DNA of 64,000 nt from Pseudarthrobacter polychromogenes (GCF_014644495.1 NZ_BMKU01000006.1:1-64000), one strand, 5' to 3'. Positions 40,980 through 51,565 are shown, counted from the first letter of the stretch. The notes: generated from the sequence alone by a model not told the origin. Program-made: numbers and translations.

Positions 40980-41690
40980 TCAGCGCTTTTCTGCCGTCCG
41001 GAGCACGTAGCCCACGCCGCGCTTGGTCTGGATCAGTGCGGGGGCGTCGGGGTCGATGTCCACCTTCCGGCGAAGGTAGGAAATGTACGACTCCACGATG
41101 GAGGCGTCACCGTTGAAGTTGTATTCCCAGACGTGGTCCAGGATCTGGGATTTGGAGAGCACCCGGTTGGGGTTGAGCATGAGGTAGCGGAGCAGCTTGA
41201 ACTCGGTGGGGGAGAGCTCGATCACGGTACCGCCGCGGCGTACTTCGTGCGCGTCGTCGTCGAGCTCCAGATCGTCCACGCGGATCACGGCGTCGTCATC
41301 CATCATCGGCTGCGTGCGGCGCAGGACGGCGCGGATCCGGGCCACCACCTCATCGAGGCTGAACGGTTTGGTGACGTAATCGTCCCCGCCGACAGTGAGC
41401 CCGGTGACCTTGTCCTCGGTGTCGTCCTTGGCAGTAAGGAACAGGACCGGGAAATGCTTCCCTGCGGCGCGGAGGCGGCGGGTGACAGTGAAGCCGTCCA
41501 TGTCAGGGAGCATGACGTCCAGCACGGCCAAGTCCGGGGCATGGGCATCCGCGGCTGCAAGGGCGTCACGTCCGTTTGCTGCCGAGACGACGTCGAATCC
41601 GGCAAACCGCAGCGAAGTGGAGAGCAGCTCGCGGATGTTGGGTTCGTCGTCGACAACGAGGAGCTTCGCTTCTGGACCGTTCTTGTTCAT
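40980..41690 (-). CDS. OmpR/PhoB-family response regulator
   Basis: A 236-residue regulator: receiver domain with phospho-acceptor D58 (LAVLDVMLPDMDG), acidic pair DDE at 14-16 and switch lysine in TKPFSLDE, then a winged-helix DNA-binding domain ending in RRKVDIDPDAPALIQTKRGVGYVLR. First gene of the pair with the histidine kinase. TGGGAG lies close before the ATG. An ACTCTGGGAGTT stretch just upstream could be part of its own control region, but I cannot prove an operator. Confidence 0.94.
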   Translation of the reverse strand: MNKNGPEAKLLVVDDEPNIRELLSTSLRFAGFDVVSAANGRDALAAADAHAPDLAVLDVMLPDMDGFTVTRRLRAAGKHFPVLFLTAKDDTEDKVTGLTVGGDDYVTKPFSLDEVVARIRAVLRRTQPMMDDDAVIRVDDLELDDDAHEVRRGGTVIELSPTEFKLLRYLMLNPNRVLSKSQILDHVWEYNFNGDASIVESYISYLRRKVDIDPDAPALIQTKRGVGYVLRTAEKR

Positions 41691-41762
41691 GCTCCCATCA
41701 TGCTCCCAGACTCTGGGAGTTGTCTGGATATTTGTTGGAAGCCAGGTGGGGAAAGGGGGTGC

Positions 41763-42263
41763 TCACCAACCCATGGTCCCGGGTTCGCCCTTGAACGGGC
41801 CAGCCACGCGGTCAGTGATCCAGCCTCCGTAGAAGCCTCCCGCCTGCGGACGGACACGCTCGCCCTCCACTTCGCAGTAGTCCATCCTGCCCGGGTACAC
41901 GGCAACGCGGTCAGCCAGTGCCTCATACCCCTTGGATGGCTCAGGGTAGAACCACGCTGCTGCTTCAGCCGCCGTCCCGCCGCCGTGGACAGTCAGGTAC
42001 TGTGCTGCGCCTTTGAACTCACAGAAGCTGCTTCCGGGGGCCGGTTCCAAGGACGCTGGCGGGAACGCCGACCGGGGCAAGTAGTAGACCGGCGGGTGGC
42101 TGGTTTCGAGCACCCTGAGCGAGTCAGCGGTGTCCAGGATCAGTTCGCCGCCAAGGACGATCCGGATCCGTTCGGTGCCCGGCTCCACGCGTGGGGGCCG
42201 GGGGTAGTCCCATACGGATTCCTGTCCGGGGCGGGGGATGGCGGGGGTAACTTTTGGGCGCAT
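41763..42263 (-). CDS. DUF427 domain protein
   Basis: A 166-residue protein of the DUF427 (nucleotidyltransferase-unrelated, small beta-rich) family. Conserved stretches are PPVYYLPRSAFPPASLEP, SFCEFKGAAQYLTVHGGG, AAWFYPEPSKGYEALADRVAVYPGRMD and VRPQAGGFYGGWITD. Function unknown; the family is widespread in actinobacteria and some proteobacteria. GGAGG lies just before the ATG. It is followed on the minus strand by the regulator gene, 73 bp away, so a separate unit is likely. Confidence 0.88.
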   Translation of the reverse strand: MRPKVTPAIPRPGQESVWDYPRPPRVEPGTERIRIVLGGELILDTADSLRVLETSHPPVYYLPRSAFPPASLEPAPGSSFCEFKGAAQYLTVHGGGTAAEAAAWFYPEPSKGYEALADRVAVYPGRMDYCEVEGERVRPQAGGFYGGWITDRVAGPFKGEPGTMGW

Positions 42264-42481
42264 GCCTCCAGTGTGCAGGACGGGAACCCAAACCGGAGTA
42301 AGAACGTTCCGTGCTTCACGCCTTCCACCGGGTGCAGCACGGGAATACAGTGATGGTGCCGGGCTTGGGTCCATCCCTAATCCGGCACCGCAGGGCCCTC
42401 CCGGCGCCCGCGGATCCGTGCCTGGCTGCTGTACAACATGTTCTTCAAGGATTTCCGGCCCAATGAAGGGGATAGACCATC

Positions 42482-42739
42482 ATGACTGACCTGAGTGCAT
42501 CCGAAAACACCGCATCCAACGAACGCAGCATCCGGGACTGGGCGGACCTGGCGGAGGAGATGTGGTCATACCTCACCGGCAAGGGTGCCGCGATCAACTA
42601 CCAGTTCGTTGATATGACCGTCGAAGTGCCGCGTGACATTGGCCCCGACGCTCCCCGGGCCACCTGGAAGCTGAACGGCAGCCTGCGCGTCACCACCAGC
42701 GACAAGGATGCCGCCGGCTCCGATCTGAACCGTGGCTGA
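42482..42739 (+). CDS. Small acidic hypothetical protein
   Basis: An 85-residue acidic protein with no family I recognise. It has a helical N-terminus (RSIRDWADLAEEMWSYLTGKG) and a beta-rich middle (INYQFVDMTVEVPRDIG, ATWKLNGSLRVTT). AAGGGGA lies about 9 nt before the ATG. It ends 5 bp before the FHA-domain gene, so the two are co-expressed and probably act together. Confidence 0.75.
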   Translation: MTDLSASENTASNERSIRDWADLAEEMWSYLTGKGAAINYQFVDMTVEVPRDIGPDAPRATWKLNGSLRVTTSDKDAAGSDLNRG

Positions 42740-42744
42740 CGGAT

Positions 42745-43614
42745 ATGGCTGACTACCGCCTGGACGTGGATCTGGACTTCTCGTACACAGATGAGTCCGG
42801 ATCGGTTACGAGGGGCAGCGCCCGGTCCTCGGGCACGGACGTCACGGTGTCCATGGACAGCCTGGCACCCCTGGGAGGCGGCGGCATCCCGTCACTGGAC
42901 GAAATCAGGCCACTGGCGGAGATGCTGGCCGGGAAGGGACTCAGTGTCACCCTCTCCGGCCCGGACGGAAGCATCGTCAGCCTGGGTGCGGTGAACAGCC
43001 CCGCCTCACAGCGCCTGGTGACGCGCTCGCCCCACATCAAACTGGGCAAGCTGGGAGCACTCGTACCGATTGTCAGGCAGAGCCGGCGCAAGGCGGCAGC
43101 CGTCCCGCTGCTGCCGCCGTCCACTCCGTTGCCCTTGCTCCCCACCGTCCGGCGGAAGATAAACCGCCGGATCACCACCACGCACTACACCCGGGGCAGC
43201 GGCCGGCCGCGGTTGATCTTCGTCCAGGATTCAGCCACATGGACCGGACAGATCCCCAGGGAAGTGACGCTTGCCGGGGAGAAGACCACGATCGGAAGCG
43301 ACCCTGGCTGCGACATCCTCCTGGAGGGGCTGGAAGGGCTCCATGCCGAAATCAGGCATGACGAGCTGGACGAGTACGTCCTGGTCCCTCACGGCGTGGT
43401 CAGCGGCAGCGTGGCGCAGGGCGGACCTTCAGTGCTTCGCACCGGCGCCAGGATCCAGATGGGGCAGTGGTGCCTCGCCTTCTTTCGGGAAGAATTCGCC
43501 GACCACGGGCGCCCTTACGGCGGCCGCAGCGGTGGAGAACTGGCGTACGAGCGCCCGCAGTTCGATCCGCGGACCGGCACCATGGAAAGGGACAGTTCGC
43601 GCGGCGTGACCTGA
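42745..43614 (+). CDS. FHA-domain protein
   Basis: A 289-residue protein. The N-terminal half has a beta-rich part (DYRLDVDLDFSYTDESGSVTRGSAR) like that of the upstream small protein, then a basic linker (SRRKAAAVPLL...RRKINRRITTT). The C-terminal half is FHA-like: REVTLAGEKTTIGSDPGCDILLEGLEGLHAEIRHDE. The usual phosphothreonine-binding GR..S..SxxH pattern is altered (IGS and GLHAE), so phosphopeptide binding is uncertain. It overlaps no other gene and converges on the XPB gene 27 bp later. Confidence 0.82.
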   Translation: MADYRLDVDLDFSYTDESGSVTRGSARSSGTDVTVSMDSLAPLGGGGIPSLDEIRPLAEMLAGKGLSVTLSGPDGSIVSLGAVNSPASQRLVTRSPHIKLGKLGALVPIVRQSRRKAAAVPLLPPSTPLPLLPTVRRKINRRITTTHYTRGSGRPRLIFVQDSATWTGQIPREVTLAGEKTTIGSDPGCDILLEGLEGLHAEIRHDELDEYVLVPHGVVSGSVAQGGPSVLRTGARIQMGQWCLAFFREEFADHGRPYGGRSGGELAYERPQFDPRTGTMERDSSRGVT

Positions 43615-43641
43615 CAGGACCCAACCTGACCGGGGCACGGC

Positions 43642-45288
43642 CTAGTCAGCCGTCTCCACGTCTTTGGCGTCCATGATCCGGTACGCGTAGCCCTGTTCCG
43701 CCAGGAACCGCTGGCGCTTGGCAGCGAAGTCCTGGTCCAGGGTGTCCCGCGCCACGAGCGAGTAAAAGCGTGCCGAGCGGCCGTCCTTCTTGGGCCGCAG
43801 TAGCCTGCCCAGCCGCTGGGCTTCCTCCTGCCGGGAACCGAATGAGCCCGACACCTGGATCGCCACCGAGGCCTCGGGAAGGTCGATGGAAAAGTTGGCC
43901 ACCTTGGACACCACCAGCGTCTGGATCTCCCCGGCACGGAAGGCGTCAAACAGCTTCTGGCGCACCTTCACCGATGTATCGCCCTTGATCACGGGCGCCT
44001 TGAGGCGCTCGCCGAGCTCGTCCAGCTGGTCGATATACTGGCCGATGACCAGCAGCTGTTCACCGGCATGCCGGCTGACCAGCTGCTCCACCACCCGGGT
44101 CTTGGACTCGGAGGTGGCACAGAGCCGGTACTTGTCAGTGTCCTCAGCCATGGCGTAGGCAACCCGTTCGTCCTTGGGCAGGTCCACGCGGACTTCCACG
44201 CAGTCGGCTGGCGCGATGTAGCCCTGGGACTCGATGTCCTTCCAGGGCGCGTCGTACCGTTTGGGCCCGATCAGGCTGAATACCTCGCCCTCGCGGCCGT
44301 CCTCCCGCACCAGGGTTGCCGTCAGTCCGAGGCGCCGCCGCGCCTGCAGGTCCGCCGTCATCCGGAAGATCGGCGCTGGCAGGAGATGAACCTCGTCGTA
44401 GATGATCAAACCCCAGTCGTTCCCGTCCACCAGCTCCAGGTGGGGGTAGAGGCCGCCGCGCTTCATGGTGAGGACCTGGTAGGTGGCGATGGTCACCGGG
44501 CGGACTTCCTTGACCGCCCCGGAGTACTCGCCGATCTCGTCCTCCGTAAGGGACGTGCGCTTCAGCAGTTCGTCCTTCCACTGGCGCGCGGCCACGGTGT
44601 TGGTCACCAGGATCAGGGTGGTGGTGGACCCGGTAGCCATGGCGGCAGCCCCCACCAGCGTCTTCCCGGCGCCGCAGGGCAGCACCACCACGCCGCTCCC
44701 TCCGGACCAGAAGTTGTCGCTCGCCATTTGCTGGTAGGGCCTCAGCTTCCAGCCGTCCTCGTTGAGGGCGATCAGGTGCGGAGTTCCGTCCACGTAGCCC
44801 GCCAGGTCTTCGGCCGGCCAGCCGATCTTCAGCAGCAGCTGTTTGAGCTGTCCCCGCTGGGAGGCGTGCACCACCACTGTTTCACCGTCAATCCTTGGCC
44901 CGAGCAGGGGCTGGATCTTTTTGGCCCGGATGACTTCCTCCAGCACCGGATAGTCATCGGTCCGCATGACCAGCCCGTGCTGGGGGTCCTTCTCCAGGCG
45001 CAGCCGTCCGTAGCGGGACATGGTTTCTTCGACGTCGATCAGCAGCGAATGCGGCACGGGGAAGCGCGAGTACTTCAGCAATGTATCCAGAACCTTCTCC
45101 GCATCCAGTCCGGCTGCGCGGGCGTTCCAGAGCCCCAGGGGCGTCAGCCGGTAACTGTGCATGTGCTCCGGTGCCCGTTCGAGCTCCGCGAAAGGTGCGA
45201 TGGCGTGGCGGGCTTCGGTTGCCAGCTCATGGTCCACTTCCAGCAAAATGGTCTTGTCGCTTTGGACGATCAAAGGTCCGTCGTTCAC
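43642..45288 (-). CDS. XPB-type DNA repair helicase
   Basis: A 548-residue superfamily 2 helicase like archaeal/eukaryotic XPB, found in actinobacteria and mycobacteria. Walker A PCGAGKT (residues 204-210), DEVH box 298-301, a TATLVRED (motif III/RED-like) block, and motif VI QRLGRLLRPKK are present, after an N-terminal DNA-damage-recognition-like domain. Mycobacterial XPB unwinds DNA 3'-5'; the cellular role is not settled. Its ATG overlaps the stop of the helicase-associated gene (ATGA), so the two are translated together. Confidence 0.94.
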   Translation of the reverse strand: MNDGPLIVQSDKTILLEVDHELATEARHAIAPFAELERAPEHMHSYRLTPLGLWNARAAGLDAEKVLDTLLKYSRFPVPHSLLIDVEETMSRYGRLRLEKDPQHGLVMRTDDYPVLEEVIRAKKIQPLLGPRIDGETVVVHASQRGQLKQLLLKIGWPAEDLAGYVDGTPHLIALNEDGWKLRPYQQMASDNFWSGGSGVVVLPCGAGKTLVGAAAMATGSTTTLILVTNTVAARQWKDELLKRTSLTEDEIGEYSGAVKEVRPVTIATYQVLTMKRGGLYPHLELVDGNDWGLIIYDEVHLLPAPIFRMTADLQARRRLGLTATLVREDGREGEVFSLIGPKRYDAPWKDIESQGYIAPADCVEVRVDLPKDERVAYAMAEDTDKYRLCATSESKTRVVEQLVSRHAGEQLLVIGQYIDQLDELGERLKAPVIKGDTSVKVRQKLFDAFRAGEIQTLVVSKVANFSIDLPEASVAIQVSGSFGSRQEEAQRLGRLLRPKKDGRSARFYSLVARDTLDQDFAAKRQRFLAEQGYAYRIMDAKDVETAD

Positions 45289-47789
45289 GCCGGGAAGTCC
45301 TTCACTGGCGCAGTTTCCTCTGCAGCCTCAATGTCGATGATGCGGTGGATGGACAGCACGCGTTCAGTTTCCCTGGCGGGATCAAACACCCGGACGCGTC
45401 CGCCGCTAACAGAGAGCGGAACAACCGTTTCCAGGTTGGCATTCCCCAGGCCGTCCACCACGTTCATGCTGATCCGCTGCTTGAGCCTGATGGCGCGCTG
45501 CAGGGCCTCAAGCCCCAGCTGCGTCCCCGTCTCGCCGGCGTGGTCTCCGGACGCGCCGCGGTGTCCGACGGCGGCGCCACCCTGGCGCAGGACCGCCAGC
45601 TGGGCTTCCACCTCCTCCGTCCCGGGCGCCATCCGCGGCGCGGTGTACACCGGGCGGTGGGCGTCCTGGGCGGCCTGGGTTCCGCGGAGCCGGACGACGG
45701 GCTCATCCGCGCCGTCCACGGCAGGGGAGAGGCCCAGGGTGCGGAGGACCTGTGCGGTTTCCCGCGGTGGCGCGGACGAAACCAGGACAGTTGGGGCAAT
45801 CTTCTCCAGCTTCAGGTGGGCTGCCGTAGGCCCGGACAGAAGCTCCAGCAGGGCGCCCTCGTCCTCGCTGTGGACGAAGCTGGCCGCCGGCCCCACCCGC
45901 AGCCTTCCGTGCCGCAGCGATGTGTCCTCCACAAGGTATTGGAGAGGCTGGGGCACCGCGGTGGCGGAGTGATCGCGGAGGAACTCCAGGATGCCGGCAG
46001 CGTCGTACCCCGTGTCCAGGGCCCGCTTGATGGAGCCTTCCGAGAAGCGGTAGATGGTGGCCGGCCCCTGGCCTTCGGCGTCAGCCATCACCAGTAGCTT
46101 CTCGGTCAGCCCGGGGTCGAGGTACCCCGGGGCGACAGCTGTGAGATCTGCCTGGAGCAGGACATGGCTCAAAGCTGCCGGCAGGTGTTCGCCGAGGATG
46201 GCAATCGCGGCTTCCGGCTGGTCCTCCGCGAGGGCGCTGCCCAGTTGGCTGAGGGCGCCGGACCCCACCAGGCCCAGGAGTTCAGCTTCGGCGAGCACAC
46301 CGCGGATCATCGAGCTGAAGCGGCGGGCCATCCGCGGCTGGGCCCATTCCGCGCGCTGGAGGACCGCTGCGGCATCAAGCACCGGTGCGGTGCCGTCTGC
46401 GGAGCCGGCCTCCACGGTCAGTTCGTGCAAAATCTCCAGGATGCGTTTGCGGACCAGGGGAGCGTCCGGCCGTTGGGCTTCCGCCGACAAAGCGATGATG
46501 GTGCTGCCGGAGGCTGAACGGTGCGCCGCCGGCACGCCCCGCGTCCCGTTGATGGGCTGGCCCACCAGGGACGGCACGCGCTCGCTGGCCAGCCAGGCAT
46601 TCACCAGCCAGAGCCACTGTTCCTGGCGCGGCAGGACCAGCCATTCAAGCTGCGGAGGCTGGACCCAGGACGAGGAATCGACGTCCAGGCGAATCAGGCC
46701 TGCCAGTGCGGCCAGCTCCAGCAGGAGTCCCGTTTGCTGCTGGTCGATCCGCAGCAACTCGGCCAGCCGCCTCATCTCGCGCACCCCTACGCCACCGCTG
46801 CGCAGCGTGGCCAAGGGTTGCTCCCGTACGGCATGGAGGAGCTCGCCCATCAGCCGCAGCGTCTCCGATATTGCGCTGAGCGCAGCATTCCTGCGCAGGA
46901 CCGCAGAGGTCCGGCCGAGCTCTGGGACAGGGGGCTGGAGGGTGAAATCGTTGATGATCGCGCCGCCGCGCAGCGAGAGTCCCACGCTGTGGGGCAGCTC
47001 CACGTGTGCGGCGTCCAGGGGCACCAGCAAACCGCGCGCCAGCAGCCAGTCGACGGGCCCGACGTCGGACCCCTCCGTGGTGATGGAGGCCTTGCGTTGC
47101 GCCTGGGGGACCGCCCCCATGGCCCAGTTGCGGAACCTGGCGAGCAACGCCGTCGTCCGCTCCGGTGCCGTGGACAGGATGGTGTTGAGGGCCTCAGGCG
47201 AGGAGGTCCAGTGCTGCAGCGCCAGCGCCGCCTCCATGGGAGTAGTGGCATCGTGGATGGCCACGCCGCTGCGGTGCAGCTCGGAGACCAGCTGCACCAC
47301 GCGCTGGGCGAAGGCGGGCTGAAGCCGGACCAGTTCCGTGTAGCTCCTGCCCAGCCCGGCGGGATAGATCCCTACCACATCCTTAAGCGAACCCACCGGG
47401 AGGTAGTGGCGCTGTTTTGCCGCAGATTCCGGGGTGCCATGGGGAGGATCGGCACGGTGCACCAGTGCCAGGTCCTGCAGAGTGTGCAGGATCCGTTCAA
47501 CCGCGGCCCCTGACGATCCCGGAATCATTTTGCGGAGTCCAGCCGCCGAGGCGCTGTGCCCGGTGTCCGTATTGGTGCACAGGTGGAGTGTCTCAAGGAC
47601 CTGCATCTGCGGCCTGTTGAGCCGTTCCAGCGCACGCTGCACGCTGAGCCTGGCGCTGGCCCGCGCCGCGAGCGCGCCGAAGTCGGGGACGGGGGGAGTG
47701 ATGAGGTCCGGCCGGGCGTCGAACAGCGCACGCAGTGAATTGTCGCTGCGTGCCTCCAGCTCCTTGCTCAACGCGCGAATGAGGGACAT
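45285..47789 (-). CDS. Large helicase-associated protein, partner of XPB
   Basis: An 834-residue protein of an actinobacterial helicase-associated family that sits next to XPB. It has tandem winged-helix-like segments (SVQRALERLNRPQMQVLETLHL; VREMRRLAELLRIDQQQTGLLLELAAL), no Walker A or B motif, and a C-terminal beta-rich region (LKQRISMNVVDGLGNANLETVVPLSVSGGRVRVFDPARETERVLSIHRIIDIE) that looks like a WYL-type domain. The likely role is to position XPB or sense nucleic acid; unproven. TAACGT (minus strand 47802-47797) ends 7 nt before the ATG, fitting a leaderless message. Confidence 0.88.
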   Translation of the reverse strand: MSLIRALSKELEARSDNSLRALFDARPDLITPPVPDFGALAARASARLSVQRALERLNRPQMQVLETLHLCTNTDTGHSASAAGLRKMIPGSSGAAVERILHTLQDLALVHRADPPHGTPESAAKQRHYLPVGSLKDVVGIYPAGLGRSYTELVRLQPAFAQRVVQLVSELHRSGVAIHDATTPMEAALALQHWTSSPEALNTILSTAPERTTALLARFRNWAMGAVPQAQRKASITTEGSDVGPVDWLLARGLLVPLDAAHVELPHSVGLSLRGGAIINDFTLQPPVPELGRTSAVLRRNAALSAISETLRLMGELLHAVREQPLATLRSGGVGVREMRRLAELLRIDQQQTGLLLELAALAGLIRLDVDSSSWVQPPQLEWLVLPRQEQWLWLVNAWLASERVPSLVGQPINGTRGVPAAHRSASGSTIIALSAEAQRPDAPLVRKRILEILHELTVEAGSADGTAPVLDAAAVLQRAEWAQPRMARRFSSMIRGVLAEAELLGLVGSGALSQLGSALAEDQPEAAIAILGEHLPAALSHVLLQADLTAVAPGYLDPGLTEKLLVMADAEGQGPATIYRFSEGSIKRALDTGYDAAGILEFLRDHSATAVPQPLQYLVEDTSLRHGRLRVGPAASFVHSEDEGALLELLSGPTAAHLKLEKIAPTVLVSSAPPRETAQVLRTLGLSPAVDGADEPVVRLRGTQAAQDAHRPVYTAPRMAPGTEEVEAQLAVLRQGGAAVGHRGASGDHAGETGTQLGLEALQRAIRLKQRISMNVVDGLGNANLETVVPLSVSGGRVRVFDPARETERVLSIHRIIDIEAAEETAPVKDFPA

Positions 47790-47799
47790 CAGTCCAACG

Positions 47800-48033
47800 T
47801 TACCGCCGGTCCGGCTTTCCTGCCCGGCGCCGCCCGGCAACGCTGTCCAGAACCAGGAAAAGCATCAGGAGGAACGCGACCGGCAGGCCGTACAGCGCCG
47901 AGTACGTTACCCAGGAGGGGGCCACTGACCCGGCGAAGGCCAAGGCCATCACAGTGCCTACTGCCACCAGGGAGAGCACGGCGACAGCTGCGGCGAGGAT
48001 CATCAGGGCGCGCCGGTAACGCGAGGGAGTCAT
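47800..48033 (-). CDS. Small membrane protein, 77 aa
   Basis: Two hydrophobic helices (LMILAAAVAVLSLVAVGTVMALAFAG and WVTYSALYGLPVAFLLMLFLVLDSVAG) framed by basic ends. No family recognised. TAGCGT (minus strand 48046-48041) ends 7 nt before the ATG, fitting a leaderless message. It ends 10 bp before the helicase-associated gene start on the same strand, so both may share a message. Confidence 0.7.
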   Translation of the reverse strand: MTPSRYRRALMILAAAVAVLSLVAVGTVMALAFAGSVAPSWVTYSALYGLPVAFLLMLFLVLDSVAGRRRAGKPDRR

Positions 48034-48258
48034 GGACGTAACGCTACAGCTCCGGCACCCTCCGGCGTGAACGCTGCTGCACGGAGCCCCGGAATGCCTC
48101 CGCAAGGCACATAAAAGCAGGAATAGGGCGGTGGGCAGGATAACCTTGGGGGATAGACCAACACGGCCTGCAGCCGCCATACCCTAAACCCGCACAGCAA
48201 TGCGGATGCGGTGGCGGGCGGCCGTGTCAGAAGACGCAGAACGAAGAAGGTTGATTAC

Positions 48259-48642
48259 GTGCCTACCGGCAAGGTCAAGTGGTATGACAAGGACAAGGGC
48301 TTTGGTTTCCTCGCGGGCGAGGACGGCCAGGAGGTATTCCTGCCCAAATCGTCGCTGCCCGAGGGCGTAACAGAGCTTAAGGCCGGCACCCGGGTTGAGT
48401 TCGGTGTGGCTGACGGCCGGAAGGGCGCCCAGGCGCTTGGCCTGCGCGTCCTGGACAAGACACCTTCCCTCGCCAAGGCAAAGCGGCCCAGTGCAAAAGA
48501 CCTTGCTCCCCTTGTCCAGGATCTGGTGACTGTCCTGGACAACCTGTCCGGAACGCTCTCGGCAGGCAAATACCCGGAAGGCAACAAGGGCAAGGCCATC
48601 GCTGCTGCCCTGCGTAAGGTTGCCGACGAGCTGGACGTTTAG
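48259..48642 (+). CDS. Cold-shock domain protein with C-terminal tail
   Basis: A 127-residue protein: an N-terminal cold-shock domain (GKVKWYDKDKGFGFLAGEDGQEVFLPKSSL, RNP motifs KGFGFL and EVFL) plus a C-terminal helical extension of about 60 residues (AKDLAPLVQDLVTVLDNLSGTL...IAAALRKVADELDV). GTG start with GAAGAAGG 8 nt upstream. It precedes the DUF3027 gene by 6 bp, so the two form an operon. The tail suggests self-association or a partner protein. Confidence 0.9.
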   Translation: MPTGKVKWYDKDKGFGFLAGEDGQEVFLPKSSLPEGVTELKAGTRVEFGVADGRKGAQALGLRVLDKTPSLAKAKRPSAKDLAPLVQDLVTVLDNLSGTLSAGKYPEGNKGKAIAAALRKVADELDV

Positions 48643-48648
48643 GCACTG

Positions 48649-49311
48649 ATGATCCCGGAAGCTGAACAGCCGGTCCCGGCCCCGCCGGAACAGGACATGC
48701 CGGAACAGGACGGTACGACGGCGGGTGGCGCGGCCGCTGCCGGCCCCGCAGTTGCGGGGGCGAAGGCTGCCTCCAAGCGCCGCGCGGGTGTCCCGGTATG
48801 GCGGACAGGGAAGCCGGATGCTTTCCTTGCCGCCGCCGTGGACGCGGCGCGTGCTGCTGTGGAGGAAATCACGCCTGCACCGACCGTTGGCCGGCACCTG
48901 GCGGCCAAAAGCGAAGGCGACCGCCTGGTGACGCACCTGTTTGAATCCCGGCTGCCTGGCTACCTGGGCTGGCAGTGGTACGCGGTACTTACCCGCAACT
49001 CCCGCTCCAAGGTGGTCACCGTCAGCGAACTCGGCCTGCTGCCGTCGGAAGATTCGATCCTTGCCCCTGAATGGGTGCCGTGGGCTGAACGCGTCCGGCC
49101 CGAGGATGAGCAGGACCAGGAGCCGGAGCAGGTCCGGGCAGGGGAGCCGGAAGCTGGCGGGCAGGAAGCCGGGCCCGTGGAAGGCGAAGCCGATGACGAC
49201 GCCCAGGATGCCGGAACAGAGCCCGCCATAGCAGAGCCCGCCGTCGACGCTCCTGATGGTGCCTCTCTTTGGCACACACAGCACGCGGAAGACGACGCCG
49301 TCACACCTTGA
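48649..49311 (+). CDS. DUF3027 domain protein
   Basis: A 220-residue protein of the actinobacterial DUF3027 family. The conserved part reads TVGRHLAAKSEGDRLVTHLFESRLPGYLGWQWYAVLTRN, SKVVTVSELGLLPS and APEWVPWAERVRPED. The N- and C-terminal thirds are acidic and rich in Pro, Glu and Ala. Function unknown. It follows the cold-shock gene by 6 bp and is probably co-expressed; the pairing points to RNA-linked roles only by association. Confidence 0.88.
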   Translation: MIPEAEQPVPAPPEQDMPEQDGTTAGGAAAAGPAVAGAKAASKRRAGVPVWRTGKPDAFLAAAVDAARAAVEEITPAPTVGRHLAAKSEGDRLVTHLFESRLPGYLGWQWYAVLTRNSRSKVVTVSELGLLPSEDSILAPEWVPWAERVRPEDEQDQEPEQVRAGEPEAGGQEAGPVEGEADDDAQDAGTEPAIAEPAVDAPDGASLWHTQHAEDDAVTP

Positions 49312-49344
49312 GGCATGCTGAACACTCCCTACGACATACACAAA

Positions 49345-49376
49345 GGCGCCGCCCGGAACTAACTCCGGGCGGCGCC
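49345..49376. terminator. Two-way terminator after DUF3027/serC
   Basis: A perfect 13-bp stem, GGCGCCGCCCGGA (49345-49357) and TCCGGGCGGCGCC (49364-49376), with a 6-nt loop, between convergent genes. On the minus strand TTTG follows. Confidence 0.88.
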
Positions 49377-49457
49377 GTCGTAATTTAACGCTCTTTGCTG
49401 CTGGGTGCGCTGCTTTTGGGACCACTGAGCCGCAGCGCGGACTGCTGCTGGAGTCCG

Positions 49458-50720
<1,263 letters not shown>

Positions 50721-50869
50721 TCATAGTCCAGACACTGAGACGGCCTGGTGTGACGGCCGCCAACTATTCGGACAAAGTCAAAATAGGCTAAGCTTTTCAA
50801 CGGACTACGTCGCGCGGAAGGCGATACGGTGGGACAACGCAAGGTACTGCGCTCGAGGAGCTGAGCTGG

Positions 50870-51565
50870 ATGACGGATCTGATCGACACTACGGAGATGT
50901 ACCTTCGGACCATCTTGGAGCTTGAGGAAGAGAACATCGTTGCCCTTCGCGCCCGAATCGCCGAACGCCTGCGCCACTCAGGGCCCACAGTGTCCCAGAC
51001 CATTGGCAGGATGGAGCGGGACGGCCTGGTGGTGGTCTCGGGAGACCGGCACCTCGAACTCACCGAAGTTGGCCGGAAGCGCGCTACCGAAGTGATGCGG
51101 AAGCACCGGCTGGCGGAGAGGCTGCTGGCAGACGTGATCGGCCTGGACTGGGCCTACGTCCATGACGAGGCCTGCCGCTGGGAGCACGTCATGAGCGAAC
51201 GCGTGGAACGGCGCATCTACGAGCTGCTTGACCACCCAACGGAGTCCCCATACGGCAACCCCATACCTGGCCTCGCTGCCCTCGGCGGCCAGGCATCACA
51301 GGGCTTTGCCGACGGGGCCATCAGCCTTCTGGAAGCAATGAAGTCCTATGGCCCGGCGTCCGAGGTAACCGTAAGCCGCCTGGCTGAGCCGATCCAGGTG
51401 GAACCGGAACTGCTGGTCCAGCTGGACGAGGGCGGAATCCGCCCCGGGGCCGCAGTCTCGCTGGAGCGGGTGGGGGACTACATTTCGGTCCGCGTGCCCG
51501 GCATAGAGGGCGCCCTGGAGCTGCCACCGGAAGTGGCGGCCCACGTCTTCGTTGCCATCCGGTAA
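50870..51565 (+). CDS. dtxR: Iron-dependent repressor DtxR/IdeR
   Basis: A 231-residue metal-dependent repressor: winged helix (about 1-73), dimer domain (74-140), and C-terminal SH3-like domain. Metal ligands match DtxR numbering exactly: M10, C102, E105 and H106 (site 2), and H79, E83 and H98 (site 1). With Fe(II) it represses siderophore and iron-uptake genes; the iron box at 30.95 kb is a likely target in this window. GAGGAG lies about 9 nt before the ATG. Its own gap upstream carries AATAGGCTAAGC, a possible -10 stretch (TAGGCT, 50784-50789). Confidence 0.96.
   Translation: MTDLIDTTEMYLRTILELEEENIVALRARIAERLRHSGPTVSQTIGRMERDGLVVVSGDRHLELTEVGRKRATEVMRKHRLAERLLADVIGLDWAYVHDEACRWEHVMSERVERRIYELLDHPTESPYGNPIPGLAALGGQASQGFADGAISLLEAMKSYGPASEVTVSRLAEPIQVEPELLVQLDEGGIRPGAAVSLERVGDYISVRVPGIEGALELPPEVAAHVFVAIR

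Noticed and set aside
44068..45972. 634-codon plus-strand frame opposite the XPB gene and its partner
   Set aside because: Antisense shadow; XPB motifs are complete on the minus strand.
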